Of a stretch of 64,000 nt of DNA, positions 33,826 through 47,057 are shown one piece after another. The position numbers were made by a program, and so were the translations under genes. Source of the stretch: Anaeramoeba flamelloides (taxonomy: Eukaryota > Metamonada > Anaeramoebidae); the NCBI GenBank assembly GCA_027625915.1, contig JANTQA010000070.1, positions 14,699,001 through 14,763,000 of the forward strand. The letters run 5' to 3'. How positions within the stretch are numbered: position 1 is the stretch's first letter; the number at the start of each line of letters is the position of its first letter. The notes beneath the pieces were generated by a model. It did no database searches. It saw nothing but the letters and a program-made list of their open reading frames with translations, and had not been told where the DNA came from.

Positions 33826-34765
33826 TTAAAGTCGGGAAATACGCGTTCTGCCATTTCTGTTGCTGCTGCTTGAAACGCTGTTCTCGTTCCTGTTTGAGTC
33901 GGAGTCTTCTCTCCTGCTTCTGATGGAGTTCCTGGCTAGGGTGTGTTTCTACAACTGCGCCAGGACCGTGTTTTTGATCCGTTCCGTCCGGAGATCGCTC
34001 TGGTTTTCCCGTTTGCGCCGCGTCACGAGTTCCGTGGTGATCCACATAAGCAGGCTGGCCAGGTCACGGCGGGTTTTCCACGCCTCGAGGATCGGCTGGC
34101 AGAACTGGCCTGTTGCTGATTCCCTTGGAATCGTTCCTGCTCGTCCGTAAATGACAGCCCGTGGAGCTTGTAGATGGCGAGCACCTTGGACACCCGGTTG
34201 CTTGGAAAACTCGGTGATCGCCACAAGGTCTCCGCGGGTTTTCGGCTCATGATGGAGCTGTTGGTTGATCTTCAGCTTGAGGAGCCCGATCGTACGATTG
34301 GAGCGGGACTGTTTCTCTTTACCTAGACTAGTTTACGTTGAATCGCTATGGTCAACTGCGGTGGGGGTTGGTGTAGTCGTAGTAGTAGTGGGCTGAGGCA
34401 TATTCGGGTTTTCGTTCTGAAACTTGTGCAATTTCTTCGCGCTTCTTCTCCTTCTTGGTCTTCTTCGGGGTAGGCTGGTGGGTCGCGGGTTAACACGGAC
34501 AGCCAAACCTCGTTGAAGGTGAAACGGTCGTCTTTGGACAGCTGAAATTCGGCGTCATTGTATGTTCCCTTCCGGTTCTTTCGCGACCTGGAATCGAGCT
34601 TCGATTTCTTTTTCGGCTTGCCCGCGTCGGCATAGACCACGATCTGGTTCGAGTTCATCACCCGCTGGATCTTTTCCAACTCTTGCCGTCGCTATTAGGA
34701 TTCAAGGGGATCGACCGGTACAGGTACTCTCCAAACCTCCAATTCAAATCGTAAAAATTAGTCAT
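33826..34765 (-). pseudogene. decayed unidentified protein-coding region
   Basis: Reading begins at an ATG at 34765 with MTNFYDLNWRFGEYLYRSIP and passes through good coding-like blocks in alternating frames: VMNSNQIVVYADAGKPKKKS, DDRFTFNEVWLSVLTRDPPA, GDLVAITEFSKQ, KVLAIYKLHGLSFTDEQERF, ILEAWKTRRDLASLLMWITT. It ends in an R/S-rich tail near 33826. At least four frame changes or stops separate the blocks, so it is a pseudogene or a poorly assembled gene. Its base composition is far less AT-rich than the surroundings and like that of the neighbouring coactosin gene. I do not recognise the protein. Confidence 0.45.
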
Positions 34766-35025
34766 GGCGTTGTTGTGGTCGTGGTTGTTGTGATCTGAAC
34801 GGTTGAGGTGGTTTCATTTTTGACAAATAATCCCGTCCTTCAAGTTTCAGTAAGGTGCCCAGTCGATGCTCAAAATGAGGTATCGCACTGAACCGATTTC
34901 GAACTCATTTTGATCCTCGAAGTAGATGAAAGAACAAAGTTTAGAGAAAATTCACATTAAGATAAAAAGCCATCCTCAGTCGATAGCCGTTATCCTCAGT
35001 GAACTAGTGTCCCTCAACAGCAAAA

Positions 35026-35128
35026 AAAATACAAAAGAAACTAGAAAAAAAAATAAATAAAAATAAAAAATACAAAAGAAACTAGAAAAAAAAATAAATA
35101 AAAATAAAAAATACAAAAGAAACTAAAA
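35026..35128. repeat. 2.5-copy tandem repeat, ~41-bp unit
   Basis: AATACAAAAGAAACTAG followed by A-rich AAATAAATAAAAATAAA recurs two and a half times. It lies between the decayed coding block and the coactosin gene. Confidence 0.8.
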
Positions 35129-35225
35129 AAACGAGAAGATCAGTTTTATTTCTCAAGGAGGAGGATGTTTTGTTCCGTTTTTTTTTTTTTTTAAAAATGC
35201 CGACAAAGGAAATGAATTTTGCAGA

Positions 35226-35645
35226 TTAGTTAAAATAGTGATAGCCTTTGAAACTTTGCTGCCAAATTTTATTCAGGTCGAACTCGTCAACTTCGCTTCC
35301 GCAGAACTCTACAGCGAATTCTTTGATGACCTGTTTCACATCAGCCTTGTGTACGGAGACTCGGGCTCGTCTCATTACGCCACATTTCTCCCCGATAAAG
35401 GTTAAAAAGACAAATAAGGTTCTTTTCGTGTTACTGTCCCCGTTAACCACACGGAGGTAGCCGTAAACCACCTTTGTTGGGTCGAAAAGAGCTTTCATCT
35501 CGTCAATTCCAGCAGAGCCGGAGCCGATCATTTCGAGGTCGTTGGTTTTGCCCACATAAGAACATGCCATCCAGTTTGTTTCCGTTTCGTCATTACGGAC
35601 ATCTAGATAAGCGTCGAGGATTGCTTCGTCGGATACGTTTGCCAT
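35226..35645 (-). CDS. coactosin-like protein (ADF-homology domain)
   Basis: The 139-residue product is the size of known coactosins. It starts MANVSDEAILDAYLDVRNDE and shows the family blocks TNWMACSYVG, GSGSAGIDEMKALFD, VVYGYLRVVNGDSNTKRT, FVFLTFIGEKCGVMRRARVS and VHKADVKQVIKEF. Coactosins bind filamentous actin through a single ADF-homology fold and modulate filament capping. A longer frame extends 29 codons upstream, but the internal ATG at 35645 aligns with known starts, and the extra residues look like 5' untranslated sequence. No intron is visible. The gene is much less AT-rich than its neighbourhood, which suggests codon selection for high expression or transfer/retrocopy. All family blocks are intact. 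Confidence 0.9.
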   Translation of the reverse strand: MANVSDEAILDAYLDVRNDETETNWMACSYVGKTNDLEMIGSGSAGIDEMKALFDPTKVVYGYLRVVNGDSNTKRTLFVFLTFIGEKCGVMRRARVSVHKADVKQVIKEFAVEFCGSEVDEFDLNKIWQQSFKGYHYFN

Positions 35646-35964
35646 TTCGAGTTGAGGATAATCAGAATTTAAAGAAATGTGAAAAAAATGGGAAAGTCCG
35701 GGATAAAAACACCACAAAAAATCTTGTGACAACTATAAAGATTATCAGTTTTGAAAAGTATTTCCTCTTTGAAAGTGTTGTGAAGTGTTTGAAAGGTTTT
35801 TAAATTGTTTCAAAGTTTGAAAAGACTGTAAGCTTGAGAAAAGTCATGAGATTTTTTGTATTGCAACAAACATTTTTATTAACATTTTTTGTGTTTTTTT
35901 CATTTATTTCTTTCATTCTTACTTTTTTTTGTTAATCCTTACTTGTCAACTTTTCAAAAGAAGG

Positions 35965-36020
35965 ATGTCAAGGAAAAGAAAAGATCAAATTAGTCAAGAA
36001 GGAAGTACTGTTAATTTCGT
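35965..36020 (+). pseudogene. N-terminal fragment of the CRN-type kinase family
   Basis: Reads MSRKRKDQISQEGST, nearly identical to the start of the intact protein at 12903. Only the head is recognisable; it is broken. Confidence 0.6.
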
Positions 36021-36090
36021 TTTATTTCGGCCGTTTTTTTTATTTAATATTCCAAAAAAAAATGAAAATTTTGGCATGGGGCTTTGCAGT

Positions 36091-36540
36091 GGGAAGGTAT
36101 TTTGATCAAAAAAATGATAAAAATTTTAATAATTTTAACTCAAAAATTCAATCAAAATACCTTCCCATGTGACCAACCCACCCATAAATATTTACTATCT
36201 AACCCATTAGGTCACAATCCAAATAGATAGTAAAAATATTTGTGACTATTGAAGTGTTTCTCTTTTGTTTTCGGTTAGTCACTCGACTCACAAATTGTGA
36301 TCATCCCACCACATATAATTTAACTATTCATACCCATTTGATCACAAAACCATAAATAGTTAAATAACAATATACCAAAAGTTTTTTGAGATATTGTAAA
36401 AAAATATTTTTTTGACAACCCAATCCCTCTTTTATACTCACTCTTTCTGTCAATTTCCCTTGGAGTTTGGTAATCACCCACCCAGAAATTAATTATTAAA
36501 TCATACATCGATTACCATTCCCATGATTTAATAATTGTGT
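36091..36540. repeat. series of four hairpins, three with a shared module
   Basis: Stem 1: GGGAAGGTATTTTGAT (36091-36106) with a perfect complement at 36151-36166. Three related modules follow, each opening GTGACCAACCCACCC-like (36169, 36297, 36470) and then forming an AT stem: 36186-36201/36224-36241, 36317-36330/36351-36364 (one mismatch) and 36491-36504/36523-36536 (perfect 14 bp). The loops of modules 1 and 2 share ACCCATT.G.TCACAA. The sequence between modules has diverged more than the stems. Function unknown. Confidence 0.6.
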
Positions 36541-36570
36541 TTTTATTTTTATAAGAAATGTAGAAAAAAT

Positions 36571-36745
36571 AAACAAAAAATAAACAAAAAATAAACAAAA
36601 AATAAACAAAAAATAAACAAAAAATAAACAAAAAATAAACAAAAAATAAACAAAAAATAAACAAAAAATAAACAAAAAATAAACAAAAAATAAACAAAAA
36701 ATAAACAAAAAATAAACAAAAAATAAACAAAAATAAACAAAAATA
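36571..36745. repeat. 11-bp tandem repeat (AAAAAATAAAC)
   Basis: About sixteen near-perfect AAAAAATAAAC units, decaying on the right into related AAATAAACA words up to 36830. Overlapping F/L/I/C-rich frames on the minus strand are artefacts of this repeat. Confidence 0.9.
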
Positions 36746-36885
36746 AACAAAAAATAAACAAAGAAATAAAAAAATTAACAAAAATAAATATAAATAAACA
36801 AAAATAAACATAAATAAACATAATTAACAGTTTTTCTACAATTAATAAACAAAATATATTCAAGTGTCCAATATCCAGTATCAAT

Positions 36886-37235
36886 GATCTGAGTATCCGA
36901 GTATCCAGTATCCAGTATCCAGTATCCAGTATCTAGTATCAAGTATCAAGTATCAAGTATCCAGTATCCAGTATCCAGTATCAAGTATCCAGTATCCAGT
37001 ATCCAGTATCCAGTATCCTAGTATCAAGTATCCAGTATCCAGTATCCAGTATCCTAGTATCAATGATCTGATTATCCGAGTATCCAGTATCCTAGTATCC
37101 TAGTATCAATAGTCCAAGTATCCAAATATCCAGTATCCTAGTATCAATGATCTGATTATCCTAGTATCCTAGTATCAAAGATCCAAGTGTTCGAGTATCC
37201 AGTATCTAATTATCCAATTAAAAGTGTATCTAGTA
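36886..37235. repeat. 7-bp minisatellite (GTATCCA)
   Basis: Tandem GTATCCA units with GTATCAA variants and spaced longer words (TCAATGATCTGATTATCC). It grades into degenerate copies up to about 37340. Confidence 0.9.
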
Positions 37236-37584
37236 TCCATTTCAAGTATCTAAGTATTTAGTATCTATGTATCAAAATATTCAAGATCGATTATTTAAGT
37301 ATTTAAGCAACCAAATATCAACAATCAATCTATTCTAATATCCAAATCAAATCCCAATAAACCAAGTTAGAATGACATTTCTTTTACTTATATTATTTTT
37401 TTTCAATATCACTTATTTTATAATTCTTTTTTTCATTTCAAAATTTTAATTCATAAAATATTTAGATAGAGATATAAAACTTTGAGACAATCAAAAGTTT
37501 CAATCAAAATTCATGTGTTTCAGTATGTAAAAAATTAGTTTTTCAATTGATTAACAGAGAATAGATGTTTTTTTCTTTGTTTTT

Positions 37585-37592
<8 letters not shown>

Positions 37593-37681
<89 letters not shown>

Positions 37682-37695
37682 CTTTTTATTATTAT

Positions 37696-37734
<39 letters not shown>
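37593..37734. repeat. ~140-base T tract
   Basis: Almost pure T, broken once by CTTTTTATTATTATTA. On the minus strand it is a long poly-A directly after the transposase relic ends, which may be chance, slippage or a sign of retrocopying. Confidence 0.9.
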
Positions 37735-37736
<2 letters not shown>

Positions 37737-39239
37737 TTTGTCTCTTCTTCTCTGTTAATGATATCTTCAATTAAACGACTGAGTATGATTTTATCATCTT
37801 TATCATCTTTATTTGAATATTTTACCCTACAATAAGGTAATTCACATTTTTTAAATTGATTTTTTACTTGTTTTGATGTAATTGTTTTCCATAATCTGTT
37901 TACTGTTTCTATTTTATCAAAATAATTTGCAAATCTCCTACCACCATTTGATCTTAATTTATCTTCCAATATTTTAAAAACTGAATTGTCGAGTGGAGAT
38001 AAATGTGTAGCAGAATAAGGATGGAGGTATTTAATTTTTATACCCTGATCTTTAATTTTTTTGAACACCTTTGCTGTAATGATGAACCCCTAAATTATCC
38101 ATTATCAATATATCCCCCCTTTTAGCATATTTTAAGAATGAATCGGCCCAATCACACATAATTTCATTATTCATACCACTAACTTTTCTTTGTGTTTTTT
38201 GAAGCTTTTTTACTTTTTATCCAAAATAAATCTTTCGCTTCCCCCTTAAAAGAAACTGTTGCTGCTATTGTATCTTTTTTGATTGTTTGATAATTCTTTG
38301 ACATATGGCATAGGATTATCTATACTGGTATAAGTTCTTCTAGATGGATGATGATTCCATATACCCTTTTCGTCCATTACCCAAATATTAAAATTGGGAT
38401 ATTTTTTGGTTTTATCAATTACCAATTTATTTAATTCAAGTTTAAAATTTTCTAGCTTTTTATGAAAATTTGGTTGCAACTGTGTTGGTTTTTTTGAAAT
38501 AGTCTTGTGTGAAGATATCCTTATTTTTTTAAAAATTCGAGATATTGAACTTTTACTTGGTTTCCATGCATATTTTTGATATAGATAATCGATACATACA
38601 TTCCCGCCACAAATAATACCCTTTCTGTTTTGATTTAGAACCCAATTTTTGAAATCTTGCAACTCGCTCTCAGTTAGATTACTTTTCCTACCTCTTTGTT
38701 TTAATCTTTTTATCTGTTCACTTGGTAACATATTAGATCTACACCAATCAGAAAGTGTTGATTTTGGTATATTATATTTTCGAGAAATATTTCTAATACC
38801 AAAAATTTTTTGCTTCTTCAGCAATAAGATATTTCTGTTCATAATTTGGATTATTTATTATTGATTGATGAGATATTGTTTCCCCAAATACTTTCAATTT
38901 TATTAAATTGATTTCTTTTTTTCATTCTACTAATATATGAAAGACTTACTTCGATGTTAAATTTTTTTCTTATTAAATCTTGTAAATCAGAAGATTTAAG
39001 ATATGATTGTTTCAAAACTTCTAATTCTTGTATTCTTGATAATTTTCTTTTTCTTTTACGAACACTTAGGTATTTTTTTGGTTTTTTAATCCAATTATTC
39101 ACAGTCCTTGGATTAATTTTCCAATAAACACATTCTTCATGTAACCTTTTTTTATTATATTTTTTTTATTAATATTTAGAAAATGTTTGATTAATTTTTG
39201 TTTTCCCCCGCTCGTCAATAATTTTAAATAAACTAATTT
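37735..39239 (-). pseudogene. Tc1/mariner/IS630-type DDE transposase relic
   Basis: In order on the minus strand: a helix-turn-helix head (CVYWKINPRTVNNWIKKPKK, then DLIRKKFNIEVSLSYISRMK), a second one (ISRKYNIPKSTLSDWCRSN), and a catalytic domain with D in WVMDEKGIWNHHPSRRTYTS (38374-38372), D in LIMDNLGVHHYSK (38099-38097) and a third D in THLSPLDNSVFKILEDKLR (37990-37988). With the frame shift bridged, 35 residues lie between the last two, as in this superfamily. The head lies in the same reading frame as the USP immediately upstream, separated only by stops. At least three frame changes break the transposase. No terminal inverted repeats could be identified. Confidence 0.75.
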
Positions 39240-39243
39240 TTTT

Positions 39244-40935
<1,692 letters not shown>

Positions 40936-42138
40936 TTATCCTTATCTTGAGTATTAATTTTTATTTTTTTTTCTTGATTTGCAATAATTTTTGATTTAAA
41001 ATTTATATTTTTTAGAATACGAAAAGTTTCGACGATTCTTTTAAAATCAATTCTTGAAAATTTTATTGTTTTTTGGTTAAGAAAAAAGTTTTTAATTTTT
41101 TTGTTAGTCAAAGATTGAAAATTTTGTGGTGATGAGATATATTTAAATAAGTAATAAATGTTATTAATTAAAAATAACCCACAATCATAATTATTATTTT
41201 GTTGTTGTACCTCAACGTGAAAAGTACGATAATTAGTATATTTTTTGTTATTGATTTTTATTGTTGATAATGTTTTAAATAATGAATAAAAAATTTGTTT
41301 TTGTTCATTTTTTTAAATAATTTTGCAAAGAATCAAAAATATAAATTGAATACGAATTATTAATTTTTGAAAATTTAATAAGTATAAGAAACCAATGCCT
41401 CTCTCATATGAATAGGAATTATCCAAATATTTTTATTTTGAGAATTGTTTTTTATATATCCATTTTTTTGGATGAAAAGTTGGATTTTGCTCTACAATTT
41501 TCGAAATGAAAAAACTATTAAAAATTGAAATTTTATCTAATAAATTTTCGTCTAATAAACAATAAAAATATTTAATAAAAAAATTAATCACATTATCCTC
41601 AATCATTTGGTTTTCATTCAATGTATTGATTTGTTTCTGATTCATAATAAATTTAAATAAAGACGAATATTTCTGAAAAAAAATCTCTTGATTTTTGAAA
41701 AAATAATTTATGTCAAAATTAAATAAAGAGGTTTGATTTTGTAAACTAATTATTTTACCTTTTTTGTTGTTAATTTTTCTTTTCTTATATTTAATATCAT
41801 CCCCCTGAAAATTTATATTTTCTTTTTCTTTCATCGTTTATTGTCTTCATTAGAAAATTGCTTTTATCCAATAAATCAAAATTCGAGTTAATAAGATCTT
41901 CGTTCTTGTTTTTATTTGAGTTATTCTCAAGTAACGTCACATACGTTTGATAAACATGAGTGTTGAATCTTCTTTTTTTTTGTTGAATTTTTTGTTTTCG
42001 TGCTCTTATTTTGTTTTCTTTTACGATTTGAATTGTTTAATTCCATGAAAGTAATTTTTTTAATAAAGTTAAATGACAAAAAATGATTTTAACATAATTT
42101 TGAAATACGTCATTTTTTCAGAAAATTTAAAATCCTAG

Positions 42139-42207
42139 AAAACTCAATTTTTTAAGATATTCCAAAAACTCATTTTTTTAAGATATTTCAAAAACTCAAT
42201 TTTTTAC
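42139..42207. repeat. three tandem ~25-bp units
   Basis: AAAACTCAATTTTTTAAGAT is repeated three times with small changes, just upstream of the Ulp1 start. Could be subterminal repeats or part of a promoter. Confidence 0.7.
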
Positions 42208-42480
42208 AACATTATATTCATTAAAAATACAGATCCGATAACTCATTTTTTGAGTTTCCAAAATTGACCAAATTTATCAAAAATAATCAATAAAAACTAG
42301 CTTCCTCAAACCTTACTTCCCCTCATTTTTAAACTTCACTTTGCAATATCTCAGATCAGATTTGTTCTTTCACTTGATTTATTTCAATAAAGTTATAAAT
42401 GATTTAAGAAGTAATTCTTAAGCGTTCTCGACTTGGTATACCATAAGTTTTTAAGGTTTAGCTTCGTTTGACGTTATCGA

Positions 42481-42566
42481 AAAAAGTTTGAATTCGGTGG
42501 ATTCGAACCCCTACCCATTTCTCAAACCAAGTGGTCGCGCGCTTACCACTAATCTCCCTAGGCTAA
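42481..42566 (-). other. tRNA-like / tRNA-derived SINE head
   Basis: The minus strand carries a perfect Pol III B box GGTTCGAATCC (42510-42500), an A-box-like TTAGTGGTAAGC about 35 bases upstream and a T6 run right after (42486-42481) that could end Pol III transcription. The acceptor, D and anticodon stems do not pair properly, so it is not a working tRNA. A tRNA-derived SINE head or a decayed tRNA gene fits best. Confidence 0.45.
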
Positions 42567-42660
42567 TTCCTAAGAAATTAAAAACAAATTTTGATGTATT
42601 GCTTGAAAAAAAAAATTGGAATGGTAAATGAAATTTTTGTCCGGTATTTTTTTTATTTAA

Positions 42661-43504
42661 CAGTAACAGTGAAAGTGAAACAGATCATGAAAATGAAAAA
42701 AAAATGATCTACCAAAAAAAAAAAAAAAAAAACTCGTTCCAAATAGTATCAACGAGAAAAAGAAATGCAATTACAGATCATTTTACAAGACAAAAAAAAT
42801 TTACAAAAGTCCAAAGAAAATTTACAAAAAGACAAAGAGAATTTACAAAAGACCAAAGAAGAACTAAAAGAGACCAAAGTAAAACTTTCAAAGTTACATG
42901 AAAAAAAAGAAAAGATTGAAAAGAAATTAAAAAAAATCTTTTTTCAAATCGCAAAAGAAAAACAAAATGATTTTTTTAAAGATTACAAACAATTAAATGA
43001 ATTGATTAAGAATGAAAAAAATCGATTTGATGATGAAGTTATTGATTGTTTAAATAAGATGGAAAAATTCTTGGATGACAAAAACATTGATCTAAATGAG
43101 ATTTTTTTCTTAACACAAGAACAAAATAATTTGTCAAAAAAAATTAAAGAATTAGAAAAAGAAATAAAAGAACAAGAAAAAGAAATTAAAAAAACAAAAA
43201 AACAAATTAAAGAAAAAGAAAAAGAAATTAAAGAAAAAGAAAAAGAAAAAGAAAAAGAAATACATAAAAAAATTATCAATATGTCTTTGAAAGAACGAAC
43301 AAATTCAAATTTTCCTTCAAGCGAAATCTCTCAAATTAAGGGAACTCCATCGAAAAATTCAAGTTCCTCTACTTGTTATGTTCCAACAGACGGGCCCATA
43401 CCACTTGGAAATATTCAAAAATATTTCCAAAAATTTGATCTTAAAATAATAGAAAAACTTATTATCTCTTTAAACAATCAAAACCAAAACCACAACAGCG
43501 AAAA

Positions 43505-43543
<39 letters not shown>

Positions 43544-44740
43544 GAACAAAATCCAAAACCAGAATAAAACTCATAAAAGTAATGAAATTGAAAAAAACAT
43601 TAACAACAACAGAGAACAATTAAATGAGATTTCAAATGAGAAATATAAGAATGAAAAAGATTTTCAAATCAAATTAATGGATTATTTCTTACATTTTGAA
43701 AAAGCTCTTGATGATATAAGATTTTTGTGGACAGGAGAAATTCAACAAAGAGCCTTTTATAATGATAAACCAGATTTTTTAATTGTACACAAATCCTTCA
43801 AATTTGCTTTTGAAATTGAAAGAAATCAAATTATGGATCTCTTTGAATGGAGATTATTTACAACATCTTATCAAAATTTTTACCAATATTTCAATAATTA
43901 TCCCAGTATACGTAAAAAGAAAGGAAAAGAGAAAGAGAAAGGAAAAGAGAAAGAGAAAGAGAAAGAGAAAGAACAGGGACAGGGACAGAACAAAAAAAGA
44001 AAGGAAAAGAGAAAGAGAAAGAGAAAAATAAAGATCAAAAGAAAAAGAAAAAAAAAAGAAAAAGAAAAAGAACAGGGACAGGGACAGAACAAAAAAAGAG
44101 ATCAAGAAAGAGAAAGAGAAAAAAAAAAAAAAAAAAAAGAAAGAGAAGGAGAAGGAGAAGGAGAAGGAGAAAGAGAAAGAGAAAGAGAATATTTCGTCAT
44201 TTTCAAACGAAAAAATGGTCTGGAATGAATTAATAACAATTAGCAAAAAAGATCCAAATCAATTTGAAAAATACCTGAATTATTGGAGAAAGTTCAAGAA
44301 TGTGTGTAACAAAATCCCAACAAATAAAATACTTGCAATATTTGAAGTCAAACCTCCTTCTCCAAAATCTCAAAATAAGAATAATAAAGGATCATCACCA
44401 CTAACTACCAAGAAGGTATCACAAACAGCAAATTATTGTAAAAGACTGTACAATGCTTTGTCCTTTCTTCAAACACCTATAATAGGATTTCTTACTGATT
44501 TAAATCAACTTCAAGTAATCTACCAACCAGTAGCATCCAGACAATTTCCTGATATAAAACCAACGAAGAGTGATTTGATTTCATCCCCAATCACATTTTT
44601 TTCAAATCCAAACAAACTTTCAAGCAGGATTTTTTCGTTTACAGAAATTTAAATTTAACAATTTTAATTACTCCATTTCTCAATGTTTAGGAAAAGGTGC
44701 TTATGCCTTTGTTTATCAATTAACCAATTTGTCATATATT
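42661..44740 (+). pseudogene. second CRN-type nuclease-like/kinase gene, broken
   Basis: Closely related to the intact gene at 9766-12903. Parts present in order: the coiled-coil head, the linker with ISQIKGTPSKNSSSS, the nuclease-like module (KPDFLIVHKSF; later LAIFEVKPPS and TPIIGFLTDLNQLQVIYQ) and only the opening of the kinase domain (GKGAYAFVYQL). It is broken, with about two breaks, and cannot give a full protein. Two tandem expansions mark it: (AAC)n near 43503 and long (GAAAGA)n/(GAAGGA)n tracts at 43910-44190, absent from the intact copy. High similarity to the intact gene suggests a fairly young duplicate. Confidence 0.8.
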
Positions 44741-45576
44741 TAATCAAGAAATTGTTCTTGTAATCACTTTAGATAATTGGATTAATTTTTTTGGAAATGA
44801 TTATTTTTCAATAAAAATCAAAAAATTAATAATAAATTCTCTTTCTAATAAAGAGAAAGAATAAAAAAATAAAATAAAAATAAAAATAAAAAAAAACCAA
44901 AAAAAAAAAAAAAAAAAATACACAAGACAACAAAAAATTGCAATAGAAATTATAGTAGATTTTTGTATATTTTTTAACATAATTCAATAACATCGATTTT
45001 CTACTTTTTTATATGATTAAAAGGTGTTTTTAAGTAACAAATTCTAGTATTATCAAAATTTTGAATTTTTAGTCAATATCTTGGCTAGTGTTATTCTACG
45101 TCGAAAACTTCTGAAAACCAACTTTACTTAATATTTTGAAAAGAAATTCGAAAAATAATTTTGAACATCTTGAAAAGTGATTTTTATCGCTCGTAACATC
45201 GATCCTGGATTCGATTTTGTCGAAAATTACTTTTTTTTTATTTTTCTGCTTTTTTATCCAAAACCCTCCTTCAACTCCCCCACCTTTCCTCTCTAACCAC
45301 CCTAATCACCAGACAAACACTTTCATTCATACCTTCTACAAACTGTTAAAAAAATCTACAAAAATCTATTTTGCACAAAAATCTACAAAACGAGATAAAT
45401 CCTCAATAATTGGGATATTTTTCAAATGGAAATTTTTGGTGAAAATTAAAACAAAAACAAAAAAAAATTTTCCTAATTTCTAATTTTTTGTGAAAATTAA
45501 AAAACAGAAAAATTTCTTTTTTTTTAAATCAAATCAAATTTCAAATTTCTATTTTATTTTTTACTTTTAACTTTTT
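44741..45576. other. intergenic, no gene seen
   Basis: An 88-codon frame at 45217-45483 is P/T/K-rich without motif; no gene is claimed. Confidence 0.4.
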
Positions 45577-45586
45577 TTAATTTTTA

Positions 45587-45833
45587 TCTCGCACGCGACC
45601 CCTCCCCAAGGTCTAAATTTAACATAATTCTTGTATGTTCTAAATAACTGGAGTTCTCTAAAATAGATTTCAGATCTTTTCAAATAAGACTCTTTTTGAA
45701 ATACCTGTTTTGAATAAATCTTTTTAAGAATGAAATAAAATTAGTTTAACTCTCCATATTGTTCTTAATTGAAAAAGATCCACTCAGCCTACATTAGATA
45801 CAATACAAAGAATTTCATGTAAAATTTAGAAAT
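45587..45833 (+). repeat. left arm of the long inverted repeat
   Basis: Begins TCTCGCACGCGACCCCTCCC, then GGTCTAAATT, CATAATTCTTGTA, TCCATATTGTTCTTAATTGA and GATCCACTCAGCCTACAT, and ends ATGTAAAATTTAGAAAT. The same blocks in the same order occur inverted at 51053-51304. Confidence 0.85.
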
Positions 45834-46062
45834 ACGGAAATTAAATTACGAAAAATTTAAAACGTAATACTTAATACGTACCTGTTTTACGTAAAATCTC
45901 TAATAATATTTGATTTTGAATTTAAAAATTGAAAAGAAAATTTTCTTTTTAATAATTTAAATTTCACACACACAGAGACAGATAAATATAAATATCATAA
46001 CGTTTATATAAATATATTTAATTATATATATTATCTATACATGTAACACACAGACACATTTT

Positions 46063-46098
46063 TAAAATACACAAACACACACACATACGCACACACAT

Positions 46099-46159
<61 letters not shown>
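46063..46159. repeat. compound (AC)n(AT)n microsatellite
   Basis: CACACA-rich tract passing into about 24 AT units. Confidence 0.95.
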
Positions 46160-46163
<4 letters not shown>

Positions 46164-47057
46164 GATAGAAAGGCAGATATCCATTCTCTCATTATATATC
46201 ACACTAATCTATTTCATTATATCATTTAGGGGAAAATTATGGTGATATTTTTTAGTTATTTAATATTATCTAATATTTTCTCTTTATAATAAGAAAACTG
46301 CACAATTAGAGAAAATCTTTTAATTTCATTTATTTTTAATCATAATTTAGAAAAAGGAATATTTCAATTGTTATACATAATCATATATATTATTGAAGAA
46401 TTGACAAAAAAATATCCAATATAATTAACGAAAATCTAATAAAATGTTATTTTAATTTTTATAATAATATTTCTTATTTTATATTTTTTTTGTTATCTTT
46501 TTCTTTCTTTCTTTCTTAATCTTTTAATATCTATAATTTGACTTTATTCAATTGATATTTTTTGTTTAAATTTCTATAAATGACTTTAGATAATTTTTAC
46601 AAGGGTACGTAAGCCACCTTTTAGGGGTTTTGGGGGTGTAGAAAATAAAGCATCTTAGAAAAGTTCGTCATTGGGATTTAAAAAAAGATGAATAATACAA
46701 ATATAAAGTCATTAATAATAATCATTTTTTTTAATAAACTAATATTTTGATTTTTTTTTATTTTAAAAAATTAAAAGTAAGTTACGTGAAGAAATCCTAC
46801 TGTATTATAAGTTTTCTATGTTTTTAAATAATTGAACATTTTGCCGTAAATTTTGCTCATTAATGTTGAAAATGTTAGTTAAAAAGATTTTCGGTAAAGA
46901 AATTTGTTCTTTATTTTCATCATTTGTTTCATTATTAATAGTATTTGAATCAGTGGATAAAGGATCGATTTGAAAAATTCTCTTTTAAATAATTTTCATT
47001 CTGAATTTGAATAAAATTTTTAATTTCTTGTTCTTTTTCAAACACTAAACGATTCTC

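Noticed and set aside
33523-34150. Plus-strand ORFs in the GC-richer island
   Set aside because: The minus-strand readings have much better protein composition; these look like antisense shadows.
36496-36884. Three overlapping F/L/I/C-rich frames that look membrane-like
   Set aside because: Pure by-product of the AAAAAATAAAC tandem repeat; the same peptide unit appears in all frames.
36886-37235. CRISPR-like regular repeat
   Set aside because: Units are 7 bp with no unique spacers, and the genome is eukaryotic; it is a minisatellite.
37543-37774. Lysine-rich and phenylalanine-rich frames on the two strands
   Set aside because: They are only the translation of a ~140-base T tract.
42481-42566. 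Functional tRNA gene
   Set aside because: Despite a perfect B box, the acceptor, D and anticodon arms do not pair.
43783-44246. Additional R/K/E and F/S/L frames
   Set aside because: Shadows of the GA-rich tandem tract in the broken CRN kinase copy.
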